The notes under the pieces were generated by a model. That model did not search any database, was not told where the DNA came from, and saw only the letters and a list, made by a program, of their open reading frames with translations. This document shows, in pieces, positions 8,838 through 17,551 of a DNA stretch of 64,000 nt. A program made the translations under genes and the position numbers. Positions within the stretch are counted from its first letter, which is position 1, and each line of letters begins with the position of its first letter. The DNA is taken from assembly GCF_002101595.1 (NCBI RefSeq), contig NZ_LQOM01000031.1, positions 124,001-188,000 of the forward strand, given 5' to 3'. The stretch is from Mycobacterium celatum. GTDB lineage: Bacteria; Actinomycetota; Actinomycetes; Mycobacteriales; Mycobacteriaceae.

Positions 8838-9542
8838 AAACGGCGGTCAAACGCAAGACCTGAATCGAAAGCGGGGAGGTGCGACGTTCCTACCGGGCGC
8901 TATTGGGGGCAAACCCTCGACGAGAGGCGCACCCGCCGTCGCCAACAACTCATCGACGCGGCGATCGACCTCATCGCCGAACAAGGCGTCGGCAGCCTGA
9001 AAGTCAGGGCGGTCTGCGTGCGTGCGGGCCTGAACGACCGCTACTTCTACGAGAGCTTCGCGGACTGCGATGCGCTGCTAGTCGCGGCGTTCGAGAACGA
9101 GTTCGCCCAGGGCCTCGCGACATTGCTAGGCGCCGTGATGCAGTCGCCTGCCCAGCCACGGCCGCGAACTCGCGCCGTCATCGAAGCGGCGTTCACCTTC
9201 ATCGAAAGCGAACCGCGCCGGCCCAAGTTGCTCATCGAGTTGCAAACCGCCGAAGCCCTCAAAACCCATCGCCGCCAACTCATTCACACCCTCGCCCAAG
9301 TCGCGGTGGGGCAGGCCCGTGAGCTGCTCGGCGAACAAGTCACCGACGACCCAAACGTCCGCCTGGCCGCCGTCACGGTACTCAGCGGCCTGCTCGAACT
9401 GGGAACCATGTGGTTTCAAGGTGAGATCGACGCCGACCGAGACCAACTCATCGAGTTCATGATCGCGATGATCCTGACCTCCTCCGACATCACCACCGCC
9501 CTCGAGCGCGAACTCAAGGAAGTGACCGACGCGTCAGAGTGA
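8796..9542 (+). CDS. TetR-family transcriptional regulator (divergent to DUF2236 operon)
   Basis: An N-terminal helix-turn-helix of TetR type (RQQLIDAAIDLIAEQGVGSL, then VCVRAGLNDRYFYESFADCD) is followed by an all-helical ligand domain with no recognisable specificity. The start is unsure: the frame opens with GTG 8796 and has further GTGs at 8820 and 8823, and the operators overlap all three. I found no later in-frame start before the DNA-binding domain, so the protein is 239-248 residues, with an unusual 40-residue basic leader. It most likely represses its own gene and the divergent oxygenase operon. Confidence 0.85.
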   Translation: MTCFTKLCVVIAFTKRRSNARPESKAGRCDVPTGRYWGQTLDERRTRRRQQLIDAAIDLIAEQGVGSLKVRAVCVRAGLNDRYFYESFADCDALLVAAFENEFAQGLATLLGAVMQSPAQPRPRTRAVIEAAFTFIESEPRRPKLLIELQTAEALKTHRRQLIHTLAQVAVGQARELLGEQVTDDPNVRLAAVTVLSGLLELGTMWFQGEIDADRDQLIEFMIAMILTSSDITTALERELKEVTDASE

Positions 9543-9557
9543 GCGGGTGGGCGATCG

Positions 9558-10403
9558 TTACGTCGTGGCCGGTGCCAAGAGGGCATCGGTGAGGGCAGAC
9601 CACGAGTCGGTGATCGCGTGTGCACCGGCACTGGTGAGTTCCGCACTGCGGCAAGAACGTTCGTCGTCGGGCACGAACATCAGGTTGCCGACGGTGAGGT
9701 AGCCGGCCGCCACTGCGGAGGTCACCCCGGCCACGGAGTCTTCGATCGCCAAGCCTTGATGAGTGCCGATGCCCAAGACTTCGCCGGCATGGCGGTACAC
9801 CGCCGGATCAGGCTTGCTCGTCGGCACGGGAAGGGAATCTTCTGCGCTGAAACGCACCGTCGCCGGAATTAGCGCGTCGAGTTCGGTGGCGCTGAAGCAG
9901 GCATCCAGGCGCATGAGAGCACTGGAGCTGACCGCGGTCAACGTATACCGCGAGGCGAGGTCGCGCAGCGGGGACAGCACCCGCGGGTCTGGTCTCAGGG
10001 TGACGGACAGGTGAGCGGTGACGTGCTCGCGTTCCTGACGCACCCATTTCTCGAGTTCGTCGGCGCACAGCGCACGATCGGCCGCCACGTCGGTGGCCGA
10101 AGCGACAACTGCACGGGGGCGGCCCTGTGCCAGCGTCTGATCCATGGGCACCCCGCACAGCACAGCCAAGTCGAGAGCGGTACTGCGGAAGTTCTTTCCG
10201 ACGGCCTTCTTCCGCAACTCGTCGGCGGTAAGCGGCGCCGACACCCCGAACCTGGCCAGGAACCGGTTGGTCACCTCGACCGAGGCGTCGAAAGCCGGTG
10301 CCTCAGAAGGGAAGAGGTTGTCGTCGGCGTCACAGAGCAAAGTGGTGATCTGGGCTGGGTCGAATTCGCGCATCACGGCCAGCCCCGCACGGTTCAGCCC
10401 CAT
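9558..10403 (-). CDS. HAD-superfamily hydrolase, probable sugar phosphatase
   Basis: A HAD subfamily I hydrolase of up to 281 residues. Motif I is LLCDADDNLFPSE, with the nucleophilic Asp and the +2 Asp, although the usual Thr/Gly is replaced by Asn. Motif II is in LTAVSSSA, motif III is the lysine of TSKPDPAVY, and motif IV is AIEDSVAGVTSA. Such proteins often dephosphorylate sugar or polyol phosphates. The ATG at 10403 overlaps the end of the second mannitol dehydrogenase gene by ten bases; ATG 10373 (MREFD) is an alternative start. The coupling suggests that a polyol phosphate, for example mannitol 1-phosphate, is its substrate, but this is inference. Confidence 0.85.
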   Translation of the reverse strand: MGLNRAGLAVMREFDPAQITTLLCDADDNLFPSEAPAFDASVEVTNRFLARFGVSAPLTADELRKKAVGKNFRSTALDLAVLCGVPMDQTLAQGRPRAVVASATDVAADRALCADELEKWVRQEREHVTAHLSVTLRPDPRVLSPLRDLASRYTLTAVSSSALMRLDACFSATELDALIPATVRFSAEDSLPVPTSKPDPAVYRHAGEVLGIGTHQGLAIEDSVAGVTSAVAAGYLTVGNLMFVPDDERSCRSAELTSAGAHAITDSWSALTDALLAPATT

Positions 10404-11980
10404 GCCACCTCCCGACCGGTGTCCCCCAACGCTTGGCGCAGCGTGGGCTGCACGCCACGCACATCGATGTCGACGATCCTGTCGCCGAGGTGCTCCGCAA
10501 AGTGGGGCACACCGCGAAGTTCGGTGAAGATTTCGTGTTCCAGCAGCGGGTAGGCCTTGTTTCCGCCGCGGGTCGCCAACTCGGTCAGCAATTCCGCTTG
10601 CGGGTCCTCGATATGGATCGTGCGGCCGTCGAGGTCATAGCCACGCAGGTACCGGGCCCACCCGGCCAGGGCCAGCATCAGCAGACTGTGCGGTCTGCCC
10701 TGCGTGATCGCGTCCTGCAGGGAGGGCAGCACGAACGACGACATTTTTTCCGATCCCCGGCGCGCCAACCGCGACAACTGGTCGGGCATGCGGGGATTGC
10801 TGAGCCTGGTGAGCAAAGTGTTCCGATAGGCGCGGGTGTTCATCGGATGCGCCGCCGGTAGCAGCGGCTGAATCTCGTCGCGCATGAGCTGCTCGACGTA
10901 TCCGTAAATGACCGGGTCGCTCATGGCTTCGTCGGTGCGCTGGTAGCCGGCCAACGTGGCCAAACAGCCGAGCACGAAATGAGTTGCGTTGAGCAGACGG
11001 GTCTTAACCAGCTTGTAGTCGCTGACGTCGGTCACGAACTCGGCACCGACCTCCTCGAGCGGCGGGCGGCCGTGCGGGAAGCTGTCCTCGATGATCCATT
11101 GGCAGTGGGGTTCGGTCAGCACCGGCAACTTGTCGGCAATGCCGAATGTGCGTTCGACGAACTCGCAGTCCTCGTCCGAGGTCCGTGGAGTGATGCGGTC
11201 GACCATGGTCGACGGGAACGCGACGTTGGTCTCGATCCACCGGGCGAGGCCGGGATCGCGCAACGTGGCGAACGACACCAGCGCCGTTCGCGCCATCTGC
11301 GTGTTGTCGGGCATGTTGTCACAGCAGAGCACCGTGAACGGGGCAATACCGGCGCGCCGGCGAAAGTCGAGTGCCTCAGTCAGGTACGCCCACGCGGTGG
11401 CAAAGCACGTCGCGGACTCCCACGCGGCCAGGTCGGCGCGCACGTCGGGGTGGGAAGGGTCGAACTCGCCGGTACGCGGGTCCAGGTAATACCCATTACC
11501 CGTAATCGTCAGGCTGACGATGCGGGTTTGAGGATCCGTCAGAGCGGCACGCACAGCCACGCTGTCGTGCGGCGCGTAGTGGTAGTCGGCGATAGAGCCG
11601 ACGACGCGGGCCGTTTGGCGGTCACGTCCGCGTTGCACAACGGTGTAAAGCCCGTCCTGAGCCGTCAGCAGATCTTTCACCTTGCGATTGCGAAGGCTGA
11701 CGTCGGTGACCCCCCACTGGCGGGAAACGCCTGAGCGCGCAAGGTCATCGAAATAGACCGCCTGGTGAGCGCGGTGAAAGTTGCCCGGCCCGATGTGAAC
11801 CACACCGGGCCTAAGAGCTGACCTGTCATAGGTTGGCACGTCGATCCGTTGCGAATGAAGTGGCAGGGTGGCGTTGCTCAGCGGAACGCCGACGGAGCGG
11901 CGCAAGGGAACGACATTGCTGATGTGTTTTCGGTATCCCATCGCGCCGACGAACTTAGCTTCGTCGTAGGCAGGCTTCAA
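10394..11980 (-). CDS. Mannitol dehydrogenase family protein, second copy
   Basis: The 528-residue protein has the same fold as the copy at 1625-3034. It carries VVHIGPGNFHRAHQAVYFDD in the nucleotide-binding domain and the catalytic KTRLLNATH (K-x4-N-x2-H). It is about 60 residues longer than the first copy, partly from an N-terminal extension; ATG 11941 (MGYRKHIS) is a possible shorter start. It should oxidise a polyol to a ketose or run the reverse reaction. It is coupled to a HAD phosphatase rather than a kinase, so the two dehydrogenase modules probably serve different substrates or directions. Confidence 0.88.
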   Translation of the reverse strand: MKPAYDEAKFVGAMGYRKHISNVVPLRRSVGVPLSNATLPLHSQRIDVPTYDRSALRPGVVHIGPGNFHRAHQAVYFDDLARSGVSRQWGVTDVSLRNRKVKDLLTAQDGLYTVVQRGRDRQTARVVGSIADYHYAPHDSVAVRAALTDPQTRIVSLTITGNGYYLDPRTGEFDPSHPDVRADLAAWESATCFATAWAYLTEALDFRRRAGIAPFTVLCCDNMPDNTQMARTALVSFATLRDPGLARWIETNVAFPSTMVDRITPRTSDEDCEFVERTFGIADKLPVLTEPHCQWIIEDSFPHGRPPLEEVGAEFVTDVSDYKLVKTRLLNATHFVLGCLATLAGYQRTDEAMSDPVIYGYVEQLMRDEIQPLLPAAHPMNTRAYRNTLLTRLSNPRMPDQLSRLARRGSEKMSSFVLPSLQDAITQGRPHSLLMLALAGWARYLRGYDLDGRTIHIEDPQAELLTELATRGGNKAYPLLEHEIFTELRGVPHFAEHLGDRIVDIDVRGVQPTLRQALGDTGREVAWG

Positions 11981-12104
11981 GGGAACAGGCCGCTGTTACA
12001 CCCGATAAGGCTGTCGTCAGCAGGCGTGGAGCCGAGATGGTGACCTTCGCCACACGACGGTGTGTTCGAATGGCAACGCCTTGCGCCGCAAGCGGTTCCC
12101 ATCG

Positions 12105-12395
12105 TCAGTCGTCGATGTGCGTGGGCGGGTCGGCGAACGCGCCATCCCCGGGCTGGTGATCAGGACCCATCACATCGCAGCGCTTGTCGGGCACCAGGTA
12201 GGAACTGGCGCCCCGATACATCAAAGTGGCGACTGCCACGCAGCGTTGCCAGGTGCCGTCGGGCTGGATGGGCCCGTCGCACTTGCTGATGACGGGACCT
12301 CCGTACTGGCAGCCGGCGCCGGCGTGCGGCGCTGACGCAATGAGCCCGGCGCCCAGCAGCAGGGCGGCCAAGCCTGTGACCATGCAGCGCTTCAT
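12105..12395 (-). CDS. Small secreted cysteine-containing protein (CDGP motif)
   Basis: A 96-residue protein with a clear Sec signal peptide: MKRCM, a hydrophobic stretch TGLAALLLGAGLIASA, then a likely cleavage after AGA. The mature part of about 70 residues has four cysteines (CQYGG, KCDGPI, WQRCV, KRCDV), which probably form two disulfides. The CDGP-I-PDG-W-RC pattern recurs in small exported mycobacterial proteins of unknown role. It stands alone, divergent from the fusion hydrolase gene. Confidence 0.8.
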   Translation of the reverse strand: MKRCMVTGLAALLLGAGLIASAPHAGAGCQYGGPVISKCDGPIQPDGTWQRCVAVATLMYRGASSYLVPDKRCDVMGPDHQPGDGAFADPPTHIDD

Positions 12396-12551
12396 TGTTG
12401 TCTCCCGTCACATCGCGGGGCTTTGCCGAGTGCTGGGGGTGGCCAATACCGGTCCGCATGACGCTACCGCTTATTTCATTGGTTTTTGCTGCCTTCGGGA
12501 TTCGGGTTGTCTCGGCGCATGAGGCGTTTGCCTCGAAGTATGTTGATGCCC

Positions 12552-14483
12552 ATGAGGTGGGTGACATATCGAGATGACGACGGCGAACGCACCGGAGTGC
12601 TCTCCGACGATGTGATCCATGCGATGCCGGCGGGCGTGACGCTGCTGGAGCTCATTGCGCTGGGGGCTGACGGATTACACGAGGCGGGCGAAAAAGCGTT
12701 GCGTTCGCCGCATACCGTGCCGCTGGACGGGGTGACGCTGCGGGCTCCGATCCCGCGCCCACCGTCGATTCGCGACTCGTTGTGCTTTCTGGACCATATG
12801 CGTAACTGCCAGGCGGCGATGGGCGCCGGCCGCGTGCTCAAAGACACCTGGTACCGCATTCCGGCGTTCTACTTCGCCTGCCCGGCGACGGTGCTCGGCC
12901 CCTACGACGACGCGCCGACGGCTCCCGGAAGCGCTTGGCAGGACTTCGAATTGGAGGTCGCGGCGGTAATCGGGGCCGCGGGCAAGGACCTCTCTGTCGA
13001 CGAAGCGGAGCAGGCCATCATCGGCTACACCATCTTCAACGACTGGTCGGCGCGTGACCTGCAGCAACTGGAGGGTCAACTGGGTATCGGGCAGGCCAAG
13101 GGTAAAGACAGCGGCGTCACCCTGGGCCCGTACCTGGTCACCCCGGACGAACTGCAGCCCTACCGTCGCGACGGCAGGCTGAGCCTCGACGTGACCGCGA
13201 TGGTCAACGACGTGGTGATCGGATCGGGATCGACCGGGACGATGGACTGGAGCTTCGGCGAGGTCATCTCCTACGCCTCCCGGGGCGTAATGCTCACTCC
13301 CGGTGATGTTTTCGGGTCCGGTACGGTGCCGACCTGTACGCTCGTCGAACACCTGACCGACCCGAAATTCCCCGGCTGGCTGCACGACGGCGACGTCGTC
13401 ACACTGCGGGTACAGGGACTCGGCGAGACCCGGCAAACCGTGCGCCACACTCCCGCACCGCACCGGTTGCCGCCGCGGCCGAACCCGGATGTCACACCCG
13501 GCAGACCGCGGGTCAACCCCGCTCCCGCGAAAGTGGCCTACACGCGCGGGCTGCACGAAGTGGCCGACCGGGTGTGGGCGTGGACATTGCCCGATGGCGG
13601 ATACGGCTGGAGCAACGCCGGACTGATCGCCGGCGACGGCGCGTCGCTACTCGTCGACACGCTGTTCGACCTGACGCTGACCCGCGAAATGCTGACCGCG
13701 ATGCAGCCGATCACCGATGCCGCACCCATCACCGACGCGCTGATCACCCACTCCAACGGCGACCACACCCACGGCAACCAGCTGCTGGACCGCTCGGTGC
13801 GCGTCATCGCCGCCAAGGGCACCGCCGAGGAGCTCGCGCACGGTATGGCGCCCGAAATGCTGGCCATGACCCAGACCGCGGACCTGGGGCCGGTGGTGAC
13901 CCGATATCTGCGAGATCGCTTCGGGCCCTTCGATTTCAGCGGGATCACCCTGCGCAACGCCGATCATACTTTCGACGACCGGCTCACCATCGAGGTCGGC
14001 GGCCGGGAGGTGCGCCTGCTGAACCTGGGCCCGGCGCACACCGCGGCCGACTCGGTTGTGCATGTCCCGGACGCCGGGGTGCTGTTCGCCGGGGACCTGC
14101 TGTTCATCGGCTGCACGCCCATCGTGTGGGCCGGCCCGATCGCCAACTGGATAGCCGCCTGCGACGCGATGATCGCGCTGGACGCGCCGACCGTGGTGCC
14201 CGGCCACGGGCCGGTCACCGATCCAGACGGAATCCGCGCCGTCCGCGGATATCTGGCGCATGTCAACGAGCAGGCCGACGCGGCCTACCGCCAGGGCTTG
14301 TCGTTCGCCGAGGCGGCCGACGCCATCGATCTCGGCGAGTACGCGAACTGGCTGGACGCCGAACGCATAGTCGTCAACGTCTACCAGCGCTACCGCGAAC
14401 TCGACTCGGCCACACCACAATTGGAGCCGATGGCATTGCTGGCGATGCAGGCCGAGTGGTTCGCCAAACACCGAGCTGGTTAG
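12552..14483 (+). CDS. Fumarylacetoacetase-like / metallo-beta-lactamase-fold fusion hydrolase
   Basis: One continuous frame encodes two enzymes, about 643 residues from ATG 12552 (ATG 12546 is also possible; the upstream frame to 12486 looks non-conserved). Residues 1 to about 310 form a fumarylacetoacetate hydrolase domain, with FNDWSARDLQ, KGKDSGVTLGPYLVT and FGSGTVPTCT. A proline-rich linker follows (PHRLPPRPNPDVTPGRPRV). The rest is a metallo-beta-lactamase fold: THSNGDHTHGN, LGPAHTAADSVV, FAGDLLFIG and VVPGHGPV. The first zinc motif reads H-x-N-x-D-H, not the standard H-x-H-x-D-H, so metal binding is probably altered. The pair may act in succession on an aromatic breakdown product; the substrate is unknown. 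Confidence 0.9.
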   Translation: MRWVTYRDDDGERTGVLSDDVIHAMPAGVTLLELIALGADGLHEAGEKALRSPHTVPLDGVTLRAPIPRPPSIRDSLCFLDHMRNCQAAMGAGRVLKDTWYRIPAFYFACPATVLGPYDDAPTAPGSAWQDFELEVAAVIGAAGKDLSVDEAEQAIIGYTIFNDWSARDLQQLEGQLGIGQAKGKDSGVTLGPYLVTPDELQPYRRDGRLSLDVTAMVNDVVIGSGSTGTMDWSFGEVISYASRGVMLTPGDVFGSGTVPTCTLVEHLTDPKFPGWLHDGDVVTLRVQGLGETRQTVRHTPAPHRLPPRPNPDVTPGRPRVNPAPAKVAYTRGLHEVADRVWAWTLPDGGYGWSNAGLIAGDGASLLVDTLFDLTLTREMLTAMQPITDAAPITDALITHSNGDHTHGNQLLDRSVRVIAAKGTAEELAHGMAPEMLAMTQTADLGPVVTRYLRDRFGPFDFSGITLRNADHTFDDRLTIEVGGREVRLLNLGPAHTAADSVVHVPDAGVLFAGDLLFIGCTPIVWAGPIANWIAACDAMIALDAPTVVPGHGPVTDPDGIRAVRGYLAHVNEQADAAYRQGLSFAEAADAIDLGEYANWLDAERIVVNVYQRYRELDSATPQLEPMALLAMQAEWFAKHRAG

Positions 14484-14484
14484 G

Positions 14485-14568
14485 CCACCGAGACTGCGGT
14501 CAGAGCGCGATTTCGCCGAAATCCACGCCCTGGATGCATTTTCGGCGCTACCATCGCATACTCGGTGG
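14485..14568. terminator. Inverted repeats between convergent genes, possible bidirectional terminator
   Basis: The 96-base gap between two convergent genes holds outer arms CCACCGAG (14485-14492) and CTCGGTGG (14561-14568), enclosing the near-perfect palindrome GATTTCGCCGAAATC (14509-14523). There is no T-run, which is usual for mycobacteria. It could end both transcripts or be an intergenic repeat. Confidence 0.4.
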
Positions 14569-14579
14569 TCAACACTGCG

Positions 14580-15131
14580 TCATGGCAGCAGCGGCAACCG
14601 CCACAGCGGCGTTCCGGGGTCCAGCAACCACAACCGGGTGGCCATCAGACGGATAATGCGCAGCGCGCCGGCGATCAGCACTGTGGCCAGCGGCAGCGCA
14701 CCGAACAGGGCGGTCACCAGCGCCAGCCACATGTCGTTGGGGCCGGCGGTCATGATGTCGAACCAGGCGTCGCAGATCAGCAGCACGCCGGTGGTGAACG
14801 CGGTGAGGATCAGCACCTGGCGGCGCAGGAAGCCGAGTACCGCCGTCGCGGCCATGAAGACGACCAACAGGCTGTCGAATCCCACCCACGTCGCCGTCCA
14901 ATTGTGGGCCATGTAGATGTCGGGCAACGTGAATGCGAGATAGACCATCCACGGGATCAGCACTACCGAACCGGTGGCCATCAACCCCACCCGAATCCGA
15001 CGAACGCGCTCCAAGACTCCGGGGTGGGGATAAACCTCGGCGATGGGCCGTTGCAGCCGACTGATCAAGTCGCGGCGCTGCGCATCAGAGAGCGCGCCGA
15101 TCGCGGCGTCGGAGAGAATGTTCTCAGTCAC
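14580..15131 (-). CDS. Conserved-type integral membrane protein, unknown function
   Basis: A 183-residue protein with a soluble helical N-terminus (about 45 residues, LSDAQRRDLISRLQRPIAEV) and four predicted membrane helices: VGLMATGSVVLIPWMVYLAF, GFDSLLVVFMAATAVLGFL, VLILTAFTTGVLLICDAWF and LVTALFGALPLATVLIAGAL. No motif points to a transport or enzyme family. The fourth-position aspartates (CDAWFDIM) inside the membrane part may be functional. The opposite strand is also open here, but its translation is low-complexity and looks like a shadow. Confidence 0.7.
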   Translation of the reverse strand: MTENILSDAAIGALSDAQRRDLISRLQRPIAEVYPHPGVLERVRRIRVGLMATGSVVLIPWMVYLAFTLPDIYMAHNWTATWVGFDSLLVVFMAATAVLGFLRRQVLILTAFTTGVLLICDAWFDIMTAGPNDMWLALVTALFGALPLATVLIAGALRIIRLMATRLWLLDPGTPLWRLPLLP

Positions 15132-15175
15132 GCTTCCACGGTAGGGCGTGCTCGCCTACGGCTCGCGTCTGCTGG

Positions 15176-16042
15176 TCAGGATTTGGCGATCACGTTCTCG
15201 GCGAACTTCTCCAGGTTGCGGATCTTGACGTCCAGCGGCTCGGTGTCCGGCCCTTTGGTGTAGGGGACGCGGAAGCCGACGATGACGTCGGTGACGCCCT
15301 TGTCCTCCAGCCGTTTGATGCCGTCGAGGGTGAACGCGTCGGCGGAGATCACATGGATCTCGAACGGGCCGGTCTTACCCTCTTCTTCGCGAAACCGCTT
15401 GAGCCGCGCCAGCAGTCGGTCGAGCTCTTCCGGATCGCCGCCGCCATGCATCCAGCCGTCGGCGCGTGCCGCACGCCGCAGCGCGGCATCGGCGTGACCG
15501 CCGACCAGAATCGGAATCGGCTGGGTGGGCGCCGGTGTCATCTTGGTCTTGGGGATGTCGTAGAACTCGCCGTGAAACTCGAAGTACTCGCCGGTGGTGA
15601 GGCCGCGCACGATTTCGATGCATTCGTCAATCCGCTTGCCGCGCTTGGCGAAAGGAACACCCATCAGCTCGTAGTCCTCCGGCCACGGGCTGGTGCCGAC
15701 ACCAAGCCCCACCCGGTTGCCGATCAGCGCCGCCAGCGAGCCCGCCTGCTTGGCGACCAGGGCCGGCGGCCGGATGGGGAGCTTCAGCACGAAGAAGTTG
15801 AACCGCAGCGTCGTCGTCACCGCGCCCAGCGCGGCGGTCAGCACGAACGTCTCGATGAACGGCTTGCCGTCCAGAAACTCGCGACTGCCGTCGGGGGTGT
15901 ACGGATATTTCGAATCCGACTCGAAGGGATAGGCGATGCTGTCCGGAATCGTCATGCCGGCGTACCCGGCCGCCTCGGCGGCTTTTGCCAGCGGAATATA
16001 GAACGCCGGATCGGTCATCGCCTCCGCGTAGCTGAACCGCAC
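15176..16042 (-). CDS. LLM-class F420-dependent oxidoreductase (Rv0940c-like)
   Basis: A luciferase-like flavin/F420 oxidoreductase of 288 residues, judged by the TIM-barrel elements LAKAAEAAGYAGMTIPDS, GNRVGLGVGTSPWPEDY and PIPILVGGHADAALRRAA. I start at GTG 16042, which follows GGAGG closely; the longer open frame to 16237 gives a poor leader. Family members use the reduced deazaflavin F420 common in mycobacteria. The substrate is unknown. It lies between the conserved ligD region and the signalling island, where Rv0940c lies in M. tuberculosis. Confidence 0.88.
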   Translation of the reverse strand: MRFSYAEAMTDPAFYIPLAKAAEAAGYAGMTIPDSIAYPFESDSKYPYTPDGSREFLDGKPFIETFVLTAALGAVTTTLRFNFFVLKLPIRPPALVAKQAGSLAALIGNRVGLGVGTSPWPEDYELMGVPFAKRGKRIDECIEIVRGLTTGEYFEFHGEFYDIPKTKMTPAPTQPIPILVGGHADAALRRAARADGWMHGGGDPEELDRLLARLKRFREEEGKTGPFEIHVISADAFTLDGIKRLEDKGVTDVIVGFRVPYTKGPDTEPLDVKIRNLEKFAENVIAKS

Positions 16043-16164
16043 ACCGCCTCCTGTCGACACATGTAGAACAGATGCTAGAACGCGTTCAATTGGTTGCCGC
16101 CCGCGCCCGGGCAGGGGACAATCGGGGCCACCTCCGTCGAAGCAGCCGATTGGAGTGGGACAAC

Positions 16165-16863
16165 ATGGCAGCGAATCGCCGAAGCGGACTTCTCCTCGAA
16201 GTCGCCGACTTGATGCAAGCCCTTCAGCAGCAGTCAACTGACGTCGATTCGGTGCTCCAGGAACTGACCGAAGGCGCTGCGCGATTCGTCCCCGGTGCGC
16301 AACACGCAGGCATCACGATCGCAACCCGCGACGGGAAGGTCCGGACAGCGTCGGCGAGCGGCCACTACCCGGCGCTGCTCGACGAAATCCAGCAACGCCA
16401 CGACCAAGGGCCATGCCTGTCAGCGGCGTGGGAACAGCACACGATCCGGATCAACGACCTCGCGCAGGAACAGCGATGGGCGTCGTATTGCCGCGACGCC
16501 GTCGAGGAGACCCCGATCCGGTCGATCATGTCGTTTCAGCTGTTTGCCGACCACCACACCATGGGTGCGCTGAACTTTTATTCCGAGCAACCGAATGCGT
16601 TCGACGACGAGGCGGTGGAGCTGGGGCTGATCATGGCCACGCACGCCGCGCTGGCCTGGAATCTGGTGCGCCGTGACGAGCAGTTCCGCAGCGCCCTGGC
16701 ATCCCGCGACCTCATCGGCCAGGCCAAGGGCATGATCATGGAGCGGTTCAACATTGACTCGGTACAGGCATTCGAACTGCTCAAGCGGCTATCCCAGAGC
16801 TCGAACACGCCGTTGGTTGCGGTGGCCCGCCAGCTCGTCGAAGGCGAACATCCGCGCCGATGA
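16165..16863 (+). CDS. GAF-ANTAR regulatory protein (RNA-binding antiterminator type)
   Basis: A 232-residue protein starting at ATG 16165 (MAANRRSGLL). An N-terminal GAF sensor domain (about residues 15-160; GPCLSAAWEQHTIRINDLAQ, LFADHHTMGALNFYSEQPN) is followed by a C-terminal ANTAR domain (DLIGQAKGMIMERFNIDSVQ, AFELLKRLSQ). ANTAR domains bind paired RNA hairpins and prevent transcription termination. It is the first gene of a signalling island and converges on a CheB-like gene. The signal sensed by the GAF domain is unknown. Confidence 0.9.
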   Translation: MAANRRSGLLLEVADLMQALQQQSTDVDSVLQELTEGAARFVPGAQHAGITIATRDGKVRTASASGHYPALLDEIQQRHDQGPCLSAAWEQHTIRINDLAQEQRWASYCRDAVEETPIRSIMSFQLFADHHTMGALNFYSEQPNAFDDEAVELGLIMATHAALAWNLVRRDEQFRSALASRDLIGQAKGMIMERFNIDSVQAFELLKRLSQSSNTPLVAVARQLVEGEHPRR

Positions 16864-16876
16864 CGGGCACCGGATG

Positions 16877-17530
16877 CTAGCGCGCCACCGGGCCCAGCCG
16901 CGCCCACGGCGGTGGCGGGACCGTGAGCAGCTCGGCGGCCCCAGGTGCGGTCGTGAGCGCCAGCAGCGCGGTCGCGATCCGCTCGGGTTCCAAGACGAAG
17001 TCGACGCAGCCGGTCGCAATGGCATTGGCGGGCATACTCGACGCGCGCGCGGTCGCGGGGTCTTGAACGAGCACCCGGCCACCGGCTCGCTTGACCGCGC
17101 GACATCCGTCGGCACCGTCGGCCAACGAGCCGGTCAAGATGACGGCGACCGTCGGCGTCGCGCGGGCAGAGCTGACCAACAGCGCATTGCCCGGCCCGAC
17201 GCCTCTGGCGCCCTCAGACAGCAGCCAATTGCCCGATGCGTCAATGGTTGCCGTCGTCTCGGCGGGTACCACCGTGACACCCGGCTGATCCGCCGGGACG
17301 CCGGCCTCGGCCACCCGCGCCGGCAGACGCGTCCGCCGGGCCAGGATGGCGGCCAACAGGTCGGCGTCGTCTCGGGTGCGGCGACGATGCAGCACGACGG
17401 CGATCGGTACGCCATAGCCGGTCGGGATCCCGGCCAAGACGATGGTGATGATCGGCATTCCGCCCAGGGACGCGACCAAGACGACTCGCCCGAAGCGCGG
17501 CGTCCCAACCGTATGTTTGGTCGCGGACAT
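16877..17530 (-). CDS. CheB-like methylesterase domain protein, short
   Basis: A 217-residue stand-alone domain of CheB type, without a receiver domain. The expected catalytic triad is present in order: Ser in VASLGGMPII, His in VVLHRRR and Asp in SLADGADGCRAVKRAGG; the MPANAIATG strand near the end is also typical. CheB removes methyl groups from glutamate side chains of chemoreceptors, but no receptor is present here. The N-terminal serine region is more divergent than in the CheB at 20922-21935, so activity is less certain. It is divergent from the Crp-like gene, with only 21 bases between the starts. Confidence 0.78.
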   Translation of the reverse strand: MSATKHTVGTPRFGRVVLVASLGGMPIITIVLAGIPTGYGVPIAVVLHRRRTRDDADLLAAILARRTRLPARVAEAGVPADQPGVTVVPAETTATIDASGNWLLSEGARGVGPGNALLVSSARATPTVAVILTGSLADGADGCRAVKRAGGRVLVQDPATARASSMPANAIATGCVDFVLEPERIATALLALTTAPGAAELLTVPPPPWARLGPVAR

Positions 17531-17551
17531 TATGGGTCAAGAGTAGACCGC

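Noticed and set aside
14565..15263. Plus-strand frame opposite the membrane protein at 14580-15131
   Set aside because: Gln/His/Arg-rich low-complexity translation; the minus strand encodes four clean membrane helices.
16754..17551. N-terminal extension of the Crp-like frame
   Set aside because: Antisense to the CheB-like gene and end of the GAF-ANTAR gene; Arg/Gly-rich translation; family similarity begins only after 17552.
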